In this document: positions 15,165 to 28,200 of the stretch, one piece after another
How positions within the stretch are numbered: position 1 is the stretch's first letter
Layout: every line of letters starts with the position of its first letter
Origin: Anthoceros angustus
Lineage: Eukaryota; Streptophyta; Anthocerotopsida; Anthocerotales; Anthocerotaceae
NCBI GenBank assembly: GCA_010909165.1
Contig: MU008159.1
Location: forward strand, 1,612,001-1,676,000
Length of the DNA stretch: 64,000 bases
Direction: 5' to 3'
Notes under the pieces: generated by a model
Told to the model about the DNA's origin: nothing
The model's input: the letters and a program-made list of their open reading frames with translations, nothing else
The model's database searches: none
Made by a program: the position numbers and the translations under genes

Positions 15165-16500
15165 GACCCTAAGCAGTCTTTTCTTGAAGGCGAGACACTA
15201 GAGATCATATATCTTTTGCAGGCGACCCTAAGCGATCCTTTTTTGAAGGTTATCTCTATTTTGATGCTTCTAGAAGGCGAGACAGAAGAGATCATATTCT
15301 TCTCTAGCAGGTGACCCTAAGCTGCCTTCTTTGCAAGCAAAGCAACAAAGATCATGACATTCGGCTTTGCACAGCCCCAGGACGCCTAACAAGGCAAGTA
15401 TGGCATACCGTTTGGGACATCCAAAAGTTCCCCTTTTTTTTTTTGTGATATCATGCTTGACACTCTAACTGGTTGTGTCTACCGACTTAAAACTCTAGCT
15501 TGGCAAACGCAGCCAGCTGGAGCGCCAACACGGCAGGGTGACCGGCAGTTTATGATCGAGGGCCACGAAGGCCCGATCGGCTGCTGAGCTTGCTGATCTG
15601 GTCCCATGAGCATGCTCAAAGCACAGTCTCCCGGCTGTAGACACACCAAAACCTTCCTCAGGCTGTATGTATTCCGGAGGAGGCAAAATAGGTCCGTTGT
15701 TGGCCGACTTGCCCGAGTCCTCCTCCGCGAAGGTGTAGAGGCCATTCTCCCTCGTACGCCTGGAAGATCTTGCCATTAGGATAATCATCAATGGAGAAGT
15801 CGAGCCCTTTGTTGAAATCGGTATGACACTCCGCCCAAAAGGAATTGGTATAGGAAGGCTGTTGAGCAACCTCATCACCTTCAGCCTGGAAGGAATCATT
15901 GTAGGAAGGTTGCTGAGCAGCTTGTCATCGAAGGCGGTGTAGAACTACTCAGAGTGGTGATGGTCGAATTACCCGTTGATGGCTTTGATGGGCGAATTTG
16001 AGCCATTGGGCTCCAGACGATCGTCTGCTGTCTTCGGAACCCGATCTAGAGTGCTTTGAAGGATTTAAAGCGGCCAGATGGTAGCTATGGATCATATCCC
16101 AAGTCGGCGGGCGCGAGCCCGGTGACATCGCTGCCGAGTCGCCATGCCGCCAGCTTGAGCAAGCCAGCCTCCCCGCCCGCAGCCGCCTCCTCCTGGTTGC
16201 GTGCTCTGGTCACCCTACCGAGCTGGCACGCCATATCGTGTCCGCTTGCGCTGAGTTTAAAGTGGGTGGATGCAGCGACTTGGAGTATCGAGGACATCAC
16301 CTAAAAAAACAAAAGGAGGATCGAGGAGGGACGTCACAAAAAAAAAAAGGATGAAACTTCTGAATGTCCCAAACGGCATGCTATAGGCGAGACTCAAGAC
16401 AGGGCTTGACCACCCTAATGGTGCCCTTTTGCAAGCAAAGTAGCAAAGATCACATGTAAATTTATGCAGTCCCCATAGGCCTTACGACACGGCTACCAAG
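15165..16500. repeat. Degenerate tandem array (AGGCGAGAC...GACCCTAAGC units) split by a TIR element
   Basis: Units containing GGCGAGAC, AGAGATCATAT and GACCCTAAGC recur at about 15165, 15225 and 15310. After the insertion, 16384-16500 resumes with AGGCGAGACTC, ACCCTAATGG and TTTTGCAAGCAAAGTAGCAA. That last block corresponds to TTTGCAAGCAAAGCAACAA at 15330, left of the insertion. The array is therefore interrupted by the element at 15402-16381. Confidence 0.6.
15402..16381. mobile_element. Non-autonomous TIR element, PIF/Harbinger-like ends
   Basis: Inverted ends: GGCATACCGTTTGGGACAT at 15402-15420, and 16364-16381 whose complement reads GCATGCCGTTTGGGACAT. Similarity extends inward about 50 bp through a T-run to GTGATATC/GTGACGTC. 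TAT/TATA flanks both sides and may be a 3-bp duplication. The GTTTGG word resembles PIF/Harbinger ends. No transposase is seen. The interior is GC-richer and holds short minus-strand open frames (15495-15899, 16085-16300), possibly captured host sequence. Confidence 0.65.
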
Positions 16501-16549
16501 GGCTTCACAATTAAGCACGCATCTCTCAGGGCTAAGAGTAATAATCGAA

Positions 16550-16665
16550 AAAGAGAAATGGAGACTTTATTATGAAAAAGAGATGGGTAAAACATCTACC
16601 CCAAGCCAAGGGGAAACAACCCTTAGGAGGGCACGAGACCATGGGAACTAACCCCCGAGAATAAT
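16550..16665 (-). repeat. Minus-strand copy of the dispersed repeat
   Basis: The complement reads GGGTAGATGTTTTACCCATCTC..., then CATAATAAAGTCTCC, with CCAAGGGGAAAC near 16606-16617. It parallels the plus-strand block at 11920-11975 (GGGTAGATGGGATTTCTCC, ACAATAAAGTCTCC). Confidence 0.65.
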
Positions 16666-16871
16666 AATCTAGATGGATGGGTCCCACCATTATATTCAAA
16701 TATAAAATACTAGGCTTTAGACATGTAGAAAAGTACTACCGGGACCGGTAGTATTGCACCGAGATTGAAGTCGGTCCCATCCGATCGAGGACAACCAGTT
16801 CCTCGTCAAGGCCGGTGACCGATCTCGGGCCCACCAGCCTTGCCGGTCAAATAACACCCAGGTTCCCACTC

Positions 16872-17049
16872 GGGTAGTGGGTGATCTCCGGGGTTGCAAT
16901 GAAGTTGTAACTACCATGTCACTCCCCTCAAGGGAGGACATCCCTTGTTCTTCTTGTCATGGGTAGTGGGTGATCTCCCGGGGTTGCAATGAAGTTGTAA
17001 CTACCATGTCACTCCTCAAGGGAGGACATCCCTTGTTCTTCTTGTCATG
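16872..17049 (+). repeat. Recent 89-bp tandem duplication
   Basis: Two adjacent 89-bp copies (16872-16960 and 16961-17049) begin GGGTAGTGGGTGATCTC and end CTTCTTGTCATG. They differ only by a couple of single-base indels, so the duplication is young or is being homogenised. Confidence 0.9.
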
Positions 17050-17134
17050 CTGCTCCAATCGAGGCATGACAAAATAGTGAAATTTCAAACGTCTCCACTC
17101 ACACCAACTTACACTCATATATCACCTAAAAGAC

Positions 17135-17202
17135 TACAGCTACAGTAACAGCAATAGCAACAGCAACAGCAACAATAACAATAGCTACAGCAACAGCATG
17201 TA
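17135..17202 (+). repeat. CAACAG-type microsatellite
   Basis: Imperfect CAACAG/CAATAG/TACAG hexamers run about 65 bp in non-coding DNA. Confidence 0.7.
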
Positions 17203-18850
17203 GGGAGAGGAATCTTTGATATTTATATGTTTTTAGTTTCGGTTCTCACTATGTACATACATATGTGTCCACAGGAAGCAAACGCAAAAAATATCCCTTC
17301 ATCCAGGTTGTATTGTATGGACTACCTACGTATGGGGTCGCAGCACGCAACAAATCCACAAATCCGGCGCACGAAGCAGGTGCTTCAGCAGCTTCCACCT
17401 GTCCGATCTCCTTTGTCCATTATCTCGAGGATATTATAAGGCTAGCGGATGCGGAGCAAAGTGGCAGACTCCATGCCGTCAGGGCAGCGAAGCCGCCCAC
17501 CCACTGCTCACCGGCCTCCACCTCGCGTGAAGGCTGTCGCGGTGCCGCCATCGCAGGATCCAAGAAAACTACGTCTTGACGCTGTGGATGCTGGAACGAG
17601 TCAGCCTCTCTTTCGCGCTGCACCAATAACGGCTCCGGGACGGCAGCGGCAGTGGGAGTGGCAGCGCTGATCCAGGCCCCACGATGGCCGCGCCGTTCTG
17701 CAGCTCTCGCTTGGGAATTTCGGGGCAGGAATCGCGTTCCCTCCCCGCCTGCTGACCCACTGCCTTTCAACACACACCTGGTGTGTCGTCAATCACATTG
17801 GAAGCTCCCGGAATCCTCATCGTCGGTGGAGCTTCCGACGGTGCGGCACCGGAGAGCTTTTTCTGAAATCGGAATTTCGGGAGCTTCTGCCGGAAGCGCA
17901 TCGGCGGGACAGGAACCTGTCGTTTGTGGAGGGATTGAAGGCAGCGCTGCATCTGGAGATCAAAATTGAAAAGGAACGTTAACGCTGGCGCGCCACGCCT
18001 GTGGGGATGCTCCAACTCCGGGACCATCGGATCTTTCCGGCAGGTGTCTGATCGCTGGTAATGGCATTTTCTTGACAAAGAACGTTCCAAAGCGTCGCTG
18101 CAAGAATGGAGCAGGCCTAGGAGACGTAGAGTCGATTTCTTGGTTTTGTTGGATGCTCCAGGAGCAAGGATTTCACTGCAGCGTTCTTCGTAACGGCCAC
18201 CTTTGATGGAATGGAGTGCCCTAGCATGTGGCCGATGCTCCCGGAGTGTGATTCCTGAACGCTTGTTTGTGTGTGATCACTGTGATAAGAATCGCATAGG
18301 AAGATCCCTGTTGCTTGAATTTAGTGTGCTAGAGCGAGCGGAACATATATGTAATTCGAGCTCCTGTTAAAAGGTTGGCGTTAACAGCGCCGCAAGCTCT
18401 GGAGGCAGAAAGCGGTACAATCTTTGGTTCCACGTCACCGCGGATAGCTGATTATGCACAAGCTATTCTGGCTGGATGCGTGATGCTGCCTGGAACCAAT
18501 GTTAGGGAATGAAGTCTAGAGGACTGCTGGATTGCGGGTGTGGAGCTGCACTGCGCAATAATTCTGCGACTAGTCTTTCGCCTGGGCATCGAATGCGACT
18601 CGGCGATGAGAGCTTGGACTGTGGATGATGCAGACGGTGTGGTTTCTATGGTATGTTCACACAAATTCTGGTCTTGATGCAGGCTTGTTTTCTGGCACTT
18701 GAACAAGGACTTGCACATCGCATCGACAATGTTGTCCTGTAAGTCCATTATGCATATCGTTTTCTTGTCCGCTCGCATTAATGCTGGCTCCTCGAGTGCT
18801 AGGTAGTGCCTCCTGTGAGATTAACCTGCAACTGAATCTCCATCTTTTGG
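17203..18850. other. Upstream region of the first ABCC gene, no confident gene
   Basis: Moderately GC-rich DNA without stops over short stretches but with no recognisable protein. An ATG at 18606 opens a short frame ending at a possible donor (GGTATG, near 18650). It could be part of a leader exon of the ABCC gene, but the phase does not join cleanly to the exon beginning near 18862. Confidence 0.35.
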
Positions 18851-18860
18851 TTGTTGCATA

Positions 18861-21800
18861 GTGGAATGGTCACGCTTCTGCAGCACCCCCGGAGGATCTG
18901 CTGGTGGCAATTGCGTGGGAGGGAGCTGCTCTCCTCATCAACAATCAGCTCCTGTGTCATCATGCCAGGAAGCGCTGCATCTGGCCCCCTGCAGCCTGCA
19001 AGCTCTTGTTACTGGAGCGCAAGTCATTTTCCTTGCGTCCTTTCTATTTCTCTGTGTGATGAGCTTCAATGCTTTATGGCGACAACGTTTTGGTACAAGG
19101 GATTTGCTAAGAACTAGGCAGGCCCCGTCCACTCTCCGCCGAGTTGTTGCCTGTTTGGCTCTGTGCGTGGGTATTGCAAGTTTTGGTGTTGGAGGTTGGC
19201 AGCTTCTTTCGAGTTGGGATGCTTCGGCTGAGCCTACGTACCAGGGGGTCGGATTGCTCGTTAAAGGCTTGGCATGGATTGTGCTGTCCCTGACTCTGGG
19301 CATATCTGCCCCGCCATCGATGATCACTTTCCTTGAGATATGGTGGGTAGTTACTTTTCTTCTGGAAGGTATTGCTGCCATCACAGCTGCATTGGACATA
19401 TTAGTCCATGCGCAAAACTTGTGTGCTGAATACGTAGTGGATTTCGCAACCTCATCTGTGTCCTTCTTGTTGCTTATTTGCCTTTGCAAGAGGGAAAAAA
19501 TGGATATCATAAGGGACTCATATACAGAGCCTCTTCTGAACGGGAATCGGTTCAAGCAGGACTCTGATGCGGCAGACCCGTTACTGGCCGAGGATGCAGA
19601 ATGGCCAGACAGGCATGGCGAGGACTACATTGTGACACCTTTTGAAAGGGCTGGAGTCTTTAGTCGTTTATCCTTCCTATGGCTGACTCCACTCATGTCT
19701 TTGGGGTACACCAGACCACTTGAGCAAACAGATTTACCTCAACTTGGTACATCGGATAAAGCAATTACTGCATACAACCTGTTCAGAGCAGCTTGGCAGC
19801 GCCAGCAAGTTGAAACGCCCTCAAAGGCTCCATCCTTGGAGAAGGTGTTTGCAATGTGCCATTGGAGGGATCTTGCCAAAAATGGCGTGTTTGCATTACT
19901 CAAAGCAACGACTTTGTCGGCTTCACCTATTATCCTGAACCTTTTCATAGGCTTCGTCGGAGGAAAGAAAGTGTTTAAATACGAAGGGTATCTCCTTGTG
20001 CTGGGACTATTTTTGGCAAAAATAACAGAATCTCTGTCACAGCGCCAGTGGTACTTTGGTAGTCGAAGGGTGGGCCTGCATCTGAGATCGTCCCTTATTG
20101 CAGCTGTGTATAACAAGGAGCTAGCACTGTCAAATGCTGGGAGGCAACAACATGCAGCAGGAGAGGTCGTGAACTACATGGCAGTGGATGCATACAGGAT
20201 CGGAGAGTTCCCTTTCTGGTTTCACCTTCTCTGGACGACTCCTTTGCAGATTGTCATAGCTTTAATCATTCTGTTCTCAACAGTTGGACTGGGCACCGTG
20301 GCGGGATTGGCTATACTTCTGGGTGTTATGATTCTCAATTCTCCTTTGGCAAAAGCACAACAGAGATATCAGACGGCACTGATGGATGCACAAGATGCTA
20401 GACTGAGAGCAACAACTGAAGCATTGCGCAACATGAGAATCCTCAAGCTTCAAGCTTGGGAGGTCAAGTTTAAAGAGAAAGTTGAAAGCCTTAGACAAGA
20501 GGAATGGAAATGGTTGTCAGCTGTTCAGTACAAGAAGGCTTATAACTCAATGCTGTTTTGGGTGTCTCCCATTTTCATGGCAACAGCAACTTTTGTAACA
20601 GCTGGGTTTCTTGGAACACCTCTAACTGCTAGCAGAGTTTTCACGGCTCTTGCAACTCTGAGAATCATACAGGAACCTATACGACTGATACCTGAACTAA
20701 TTGCTGTACTGATACAGTTCAGAGTGTCGACTGGTCGTGTTGCAAAATTCCTAGAAGAGAAAGAGCTTGACATGGGTGCTGTTGAGAGAGTCACAAGGAA
20801 CAGCACGAATAATGCGGTTGAGATTCATGACGGTGTCTTCAGCTGGGAATCTAATCCAGAGATTACTGTATTAAAGGACATCACGGTTCAGATTGGACAT
20901 GGTGATCGAGTTGCTGTGGTTGGCGAGGTTGGAGCTGGAAAGTCCTCACTCCTATGTGCCATCATTGGAGAGACTCCAAAACTGTCTGGCGTGGTAAGTT
21001 ACACAAGGCTTTCAGTATGCCAGAGATGGCTTATCTTTGAAGCTGTGGAGGAAAGTCCCGACAGCTTGTGTTTGCAGATAATACTTTATTAATAGTCTTT
21101 GCCAGCGACTTGACAGCCATTCTTGTTGCAGGTGAACGTTGCTGGCAGTACAGCTTACGTACCGCAGACTGCATGGATTCAGAGTGGTACGGTGAGGGAC
21201 AACATATTGTTTGGGCTTCCCATGGATGAATCTCGTTACAACGCATGCATTAAAGCATGTGCTTTGGACAAGGACATACAGGGGTTTGCATATGGGGACG
21301 AGACAGAAATAGGTGAGAGGGGCATCAACATGAGTGGAGGGCAAAAGCAGCGGATTCAATTGGCCCGGGCAGTCTACCAGGATGCAGATATCTATCTGTT
21401 GGATGACCCATTTAGTGCTGTAGATGCTCACACTGCCTCGAGTCTCTTTACAGTAAACGCCACTTCCTTGCTGTGTTCATTTATCCTAGTGCACTTGTGT
21501 TTGATTGTATTTGTTTCCTGCTCTTTGGACTCATGCTTTGAGTTTTATTCCAGGACTGTGTGATGGGAATCCTTGCACAGAAAACTGTTATCCTCGTGAC
21601 TCACCAAGTGGAGTTCCTTCCAGCCCTTGACATGATCCTGGTATGGCGAAAACTCTTTTCTGACTGAACGCTGCTCAGCGTCAGTGACTTGATAGCTGTG
21701 TGGTACCCAAACTAAGTCATGCCTCCTCAACTTGCTTGTCACTGAATCAACCTTTGCAGCTTATGGAAGACGGGGAGATTCGTAAGAAGGGAGGCTTTGA

Positions 21801-24576
21801 TGAGTTGCTGGAGTCAAGCAGCGTGTTCGGAGATCTTGTGAATGCTCACCAACAAACCATGGGCCTCGCCAGCGGCAATGAGGAACCGGATGATGCAATC
21901 GACTCTAGCAAAGTTGCGGTGCCAGTTAGCAAAATTGAACATGTGGAAAGGAGACAAGGAAGAGAATTGAAAACATCAATTAACCCGGGGTTGCCAGTTG
22001 ACGGGCATCAACTGACAAAGAAAGAGGAAAGAAAATTTGGGAGTCCAGGTTTCTCGACATATAGTGACTATCTCTGGCAAAATGGTGGATATTTATTCTG
22101 TCTGGGTTGCACCGGTTCGCACCTTATGTTCGTAGTGGGGCAAATTGCAAGCAATTGGTGGATGGCGTCCGAGACCGGAAATCCCGAGATTTCTGTCAAA
22201 AACCTCGTTGGTGTATATGCAGGCTTTGGATTATTGTCTGGTTTTTTTGTGTTCATGAGGTCAATCTTCATTGTGTGGATGGGCTTGGCAAGCTCATCCT
22301 CCTTCTTTTCTGGAATTATGGATTCTGTGTTCCGTTCTCCTATGGCTTTCTTTGATTCAACTCCCACAGGACGGATTCTTAGTCGGGTAATAACCTTATC
22401 TCGTCGCGCAGGGGAGGGCGCTTGTAGGACGAAACCCGTTTTTGGTGGCTGAAAAGTTTGTGAGGTACTGGGCAAGGGTCTAACACCGATTTTTTGTGCA
22501 GGTCTCCTCTGACATGAGCATAATGGATCTCGATGTTCCATTCAACCTCGGGTTTTCCATTGGAGCGACTTTGAATGCTTGGAGCTCCTTGTTAGTAACT
22601 GTAGCAGTCACATGGCAAGTTGTCATCTTGATTCTTCCTGTGCTATGCTTCAATGGTTGGCTGCAGGTATGAAAGTAGCATCTGGTGTTTCCATGAGATG
22701 TAGTGCTCTTACATGAGGTCGTGATCTCTACAGGCCATGTCGGCCCGTGTGATACAACTGTGGCTAATGTTTTCTTGTTGCTGTGAAACAGAGATACTAC
22801 TTGGCGTCTGCTCGGGAAATCATGAGAATGAACGGGACCACAAAAGCACCACTAGTGAACCACTTCGGGGAGGCCTGTGCTGGGGCAGTTATTATTCGAG
22901 CATTTCGAGTAGAAGAACGTTTCAAGAGGAAAAATTTGAAACTGATTGACGACAATGCGTCTGCTGTGTTCCACAGCTTTACAGCCAACGAATGGCTGAT
23001 TCAGCGACTGGAATTTATGTCCAGTTTGGTACTGACAGCTTCAGCTCTTCTGATTGTATTATTGCCAGCGGGACAGATTGATCCTGGTACGTTGTTGTTT
23101 GAAGCTGTCGGCATCGGGAGGTTTCGCTGGTTGATGTGCCACAGCGCAGAAATGGACCTGACTAATTCAGCCACGGATTCGTGTCATTCTCTCCTCCGTT
23201 CTCCTTGATGCAGGTTTCGTGGGACTTGCGCTTACGTACGGACTGACCTTGAATGTGTCGATGGTATACAGTGTGCAAAATCAGTGCACACTTGACAACA
23301 ATATTATATCCGTGGAGAGAATCAAACAATTCATGAGGTTACCAAGCGAAGCACCTCCTGTCGTCGAAACCAACAGACCTCCCGTTCACTGGCCTAGCAT
23401 AGGCAAAGTGGAGTTGCAGAATTTACAGGTTGGCGTTCAATCTCTGGGTTTTAGGATATTTGCGGTCTTGATAAGTTTATTATGGTATTAACGTAGTGGT
23501 CACCTGGACAGATCAGGTACCAGCCAAATTCTCCGCTGGTGCTACGGGGAGTGTCATGCACATTCGAAGGAGGGCAGCGAGTCGGTGTTGTTGGTCGCAC
23601 AGGGAGTGGAAAGACAACACTGATCAGTGTTTTGTTCCGACTTGTGGAACCCGCCGGTGGCAAAGTTCTAATCGATGACTTAGACATTACCACCATTGGG
23701 TTGCATGATCTGCGATCAAGACTGAGTATAATTCCTCAGGAACCGACCATGTTCCGTGGCACGGTCCGATTCAATATGGATCCACTGGAGCAGCATTCGG
23801 ACCATCTCATTTGGGAGGTAACGTCGACCAACTGGTGTTATTAGTAGACAATGCAGTGCCTGGATATGCCTGGAATTTGTGTCTGGAGTTCAATGTTGTT
23901 AAAAAAGAAGTTGTGGTGCAGGCCCTTGACAAATGCCAGCTCGGAGATGTGATACGGGAAAAGCCAGAAGGGTTGGATTCTCCAGGTGCCGCTATACTTC
24001 AACTTTTGCCTTGCCAGTAGTATTACATTGCACCGGGGGGAATGAGATGCCAACCTATTTTGCTTGTTCTTGTGGGTATGCAGTCGGGGATGATGGCGAG
24101 AACTGGAGCGCGGGGCAGAGGCAACTCTTCTGTCTGGGTAGAGTTTTGCTGAGGCACAGCCGTATTCTGGTTCTGGATGAGGCCACGGCGTCAATAGACA
24201 ATGCCACGGACTCCCTCCTTCAGAAAACAATTCGGAAGGAATTCTCAAACTGCACAGTCATAACAGTGGCGCACAGAATCCCGACCGTGGTGGACAGCGA
24301 CATGGTTTTAGCACTACACGACGGTGCAACGCTTTCCCGCTCTGGATTCGCACTACTGCTACTATTTTCTTACATGTGCCCGCTTGCCTGCCAGGCAGTG
24401 GATATTCAGTACTGATCGCTTTGTTCCTACTTGTGGATGTAGGTGAAGTCGCCGAGTTTGATCAGCCATTCAAGCTGCTGGAAGATAGCACATCCCTGTT
24501 TGCCAAACTGGTTGCGGAGTACTGGTCCCATGCCCAGCAGGTATCGGAAAGCGGTCATGTACTAGGCTTGTTATAA
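18861..24576 (+). CDS. Full-length ABCC/MRP transporter with N-terminal TMD0
   Basis: An ATP-driven exporter of the MRP family; plant members mostly load glutathione, anthocyanin or phytate conjugates into the vacuole. The substrate here is unknown. Eleven in-frame exons: to 20993, 21132-21452, 21554-21640, 21760-22386, 22502-22666, 22792-23086, 23214-23428, 23512-23817, 23922-23985, 24084-24323 and 24443-24576, about 1,528 residues. Order: hydrophobic TMD0 (about 55-215), linker with EPLLNG, TMD1, NBD1 (Walker [12 protein letters not shown], signature INMSGGQKQ, Walker [13 protein letters not shown]), TMD2, NBD2 ([10 protein letters not shown], signature WSAGQRQL, Walker [13 protein letters not shown]). 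Both sites look intact. The first exon is open from 18825 but has no in-frame ATG before 19059, and starting there would remove part of TMD0. An upstream exon or splice acceptor at 18860-18861 is likely. The N-terminus is therefore unsettled. Confidence 0.92.
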
Positions 24577-25115
24577 GCCTGGAGTAAAGCGGCACAAAGT
24601 CGTCCGCCATACAAATTTAAGCGAACGACTAGGTGTGAAGACGAATCCGCGCAGAGAAACTCTGTGAGTGTGTCTGTCAAACTTTCACACGATGCCTTGA
24701 GTTCACAATGCCTTTCCTGACCGCGAGCGATTCTTCTCCTCGTCGTTGTGCTATAGGCCCCTGGTGAAGCTACCATCCTCGGTACTTATCTACCTTACTA
24801 GGGTTTGTAATATTGTATTGCCTTCCTTCTGCCAAAGAGCAGCCAGCATCCCAAGAGGTGTGGGATGCAACCGACATTGTGGCCCAGTGTAGCTAGGTAG
24901 TGCAAGCGGTTGTGTAGAGTGGGATTTGCTTTCCAACAAGCTACAAGAAAGCAAGTAGAAATATCATTATATTTCTCCAACTGGAGGGAGGCAGGTGGTG
25001 TGAAATCCTGTTGGGAAAGTGTGGATGTGGAAATGTTTGAGAAATGAAAGTCCCGTTGTCGGCGGCACAGACAAGATCCTGTGGGCACGAGGCTGCAGCT
25101 CTGGAGGCGAAGGTG

Positions 25116-25211
25116 ATGCCATTGCTGGGAGCCGGAAACATCGGGTGGCTGGCCTGTTTCAGCATCTACCTACAAGGGGGCACGGGGGCAGGGGTCCCAT
25201 TGTGGGCCTGA
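25116..25211 (+). other. Possible 31-codon uORF before the second ABCC gene
   Basis: An ATG at 25116 opens MPLLGAGNIGWLACF... and stops at 25209-25211, 10 nt before the main ATG. It is mildly hydrophobic. If it lies in the transcript, ribosomes would need to reinitiate. Whether it is transcribed is unknown. Confidence 0.3.
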
Positions 25212-25221
25212 AGGTCCGAGG

Positions 25222-28200
25222 ATGGGGAAGCTCGCAGAGCCGCTGCTGCAGCGGGAGCGGCGTGATGAAGGAGAGGAGCGCGCGCAGGCCTTCTCCAACG
25301 CGAGCGCTTGGAGCAGGCTCACCTTCGCGTGGCTGAAGCCGCTGCTGGCGCGAGGGTCACGGCGCGCCCTGGACGCCGCCGATTTGGCGGCGCTAGGGCC
25401 ACAGGACCAGGCGAGCACAGCTTTCCGCGCCCTCGAGCAGCAGGGGCAGCAGGGGCAGCAGGGGCAGCAGCAGGAAGAGCAGGAGACGGTGCTGTGGGCC
25501 TTGGCTCGGTGCTACTGGAAGGCCATGGTGTGGTCGGGAGGCTACGCTCTGCTCAAGAGCGTGAGCTCGTCGGCCAGCCCCGTGTTCGCCAGCTTCTTCA
25601 TCCGGTTCGCGGGCGGGCAGCGGGACTTCCCCCTGGAGGGCTACGCTCTGGCCGCGGCCATGTGCGTGGCCAAGCTCCTGGAGTCGGCCTCGGAGCGGCA
25701 GTGGTTCTTCCAGGCCCGGCGAACCGGGATGCAGGCGCGCGCGGGGGTGGTCGCCGCGCTGTACGCCAAGCTGCTGCGGCTGTCGAGCTCCGGGAGGAAG
25801 GCGCACCCGGCCGGGGAGCTGCTCAACTACGTGGCGGTGGACGCGTTCCGGGTGGGCGAGCTCCCGTACTGGGCGCACTTCGTGTGGGCGACGCCGGTGC
25901 AGATCGCGCTGGCCACCGCCATCCTCTTCTTCTGCGTGGGCTGGGCGACGCTGGCGGGGCTGGCCGTCATCCTGCTCACCGTGCTGGGCAACCAGCCCTT
26001 CGCCCAGCGGCAGCAGCGCGCGCAGACGCAGCTCATGGCGGCGCAGAGCCGGCGGCTGCGCGCCACCGCCGAGTTCCTGCGCAGCATCAAGATCCTCAAG
26101 CTGCAGGCCTGGGAGGAGCGCTTCATGGCCGCCGCGCAGGAGCTGCGGGACCAGGAGATGGGGTGGCTGTCCATCAACCAGTACATCCGCGCCGCGCACT
26201 CCGTGCTCTTCTGGACCTCGCCGGTGCTGGTGTCCGCCGCCACCTTCGCCGCCTGCGTGGCCCTGGGCCGCCCGCTGGACGCCGGCAACGTCTTCACCGC
26301 GCTGGCGGCGCTGCGGATCGTGCAGGAGCCCATCCGCGCCGTGCCCGACCTCATCTCCGCCCTCATCCAGACCAAGGTCTCCCTGGACCGCATCGACCGC
26401 TTCCTGCGGGCCGACCACCTGCAGGAGGACGCCGTGGACAGGAGCGAGCCCGACAGCGGCAGCAGCTCTGAATTCGCAGTGTCCATCGACGACGGCGTCT
26501 TCAGCTGGAACCCGGACGCGCCCGCAGCCACCCTCCGCAACATCCACCTCCGGGCCCGCCACGGCCAGATCGTCGCCGTCTGCGGCCAGGTGGGCGCCGG
26601 CAAGTCCAGCCTGCTCATGTGCGTGCTCGGGGAGATTCCCAAAATCTCGGGAACGGTGAGTTTGCTCGTTTGCTCGTTTGCTCTCGTCGCTTCTTTGATG
26701 CTCTGGGCGGCCTCTCATTTGCTGTGCGTGCTTCCCATCTGGCGGGCCAGGTGAAGGTTTCGGGCAGGAGCGTGGGCTACGTCTCCCAGACTGCGTGGAT
26801 CGAGAGCGGGACGATTCAGGACAATGTCCTGTTCGGGAAGGCTATGGATTATGACAAGTACCAGTCGGTGCTGCATGCCTGCGCACTGGAGCAGGACATC
26901 GAGGAGCTCCCGTATAAGGATCTTACGGAGATTGGAGAGAGGGGCCTCAACCTCAGTGGTGGGCAGAAGCAGAGAATTCAGCTGGCTCGTGCACTCTACC
27001 AGGACTGTGACATCTACCTCTTGGATGATCCCTTCAGTGCTGTGGATGCGCACACCGTTTCCAGTCTGTTCAAGGTGCGTGCCGTGCCGATGCCGTGCTG
27101 CCTTGTAACAGCCTCATGACACTGCTGTGACAGGATGTCACAATGCCATAACCCTTGCAGAACTGCGTGCTACGAGCCTTGGCTGGGAAGACCGTAATTC
27201 TTGTCACACACCAAGTGGAGTTTCTGCCTGCTGTGGATACTATTTTGGTGAGCCGGTCTAACACACATGCCTTCGTTTCTGCTCAAGCTCATTTGCTGCC
27301 AAGGACCCCAGCTCTTACTCATAAATATTCCTGTCTGCAGTTGCTGGAAGATGGACAGATCCGGCAGTCAGGCAACTACAGCCAAATCAACTACGAGGGA
27401 AGTGCGTTCGAGAAGCTTATCCTTGCCCACCAGGAGGCCATGGGCTTGGTTGATGATTCCTCCAAAGCTTCCACTCCTGCACCCTCTGCCCCGTTCTTAG
27501 CTCAACCTGAGCTCCCACAGAGCGGAAACGAAGTATCTAAGGGGGCATCTGGAGGAGTGCAACTGACAGCCGAGGAAGAAAAGGAGTCAGGAACCTCAAC
27601 CTGGAAAGCTATTTTCGACTACTTTGGGCAGGCAGATGGCTGGTACTACTACTCCATATCGGTCGCGAGCGCTGTCATCTTCACAGTGGGCCAACTTGCT
27701 AGCAACTTCTGGCTGGCCAGAGCGGTGAACAACCCGAACATTACCCCTGCTGTGCTCGTCGGAGTGTACGCAGCCGTGGGGATCTCTGCTTGTCTCTTCG
27801 TTTACATAAGAGGAAGAGTGATTGCAACTATGGGCCTCAAGGCCTCTGCTTCCTTCTTCACCGGAATGTCCACAGCCATTTTCCGAGCCCCCATGTCGTT
27901 CTTCGATTCTACTCCCACCGGCAGAATAATCACCAGGGTATATCACCATCATATGGCATTCTGCGTTTTCCGCTTACCGTTTTCTGACACCTGGTTGATC
28001 ATTTGCTTGACCAGTTCTCCTCCGATATGAGCTCCCTAGACACGGATGTCCCCTTCAGCCTGGGGCATTCTGCCTCTGCCAGCTTGAACTATCTTGGATG
28101 TCTGTTCATGACTGCTGTGGTGACATGGCCAGCTCTGGTAGTGGGCCTCCCTCTCATGTATGCATCTACAGAGTATCAGGTACGTGCAAGTAGCTACCGT

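Noticed and set aside
25308-26718. Long alternative frames (387 and 441 codons) over ABCC gene 2 exon 1
   Set aside because: Shadow frames created by high GC3 in a real exon; the true frame has full TMD1 and Walker A motifs.
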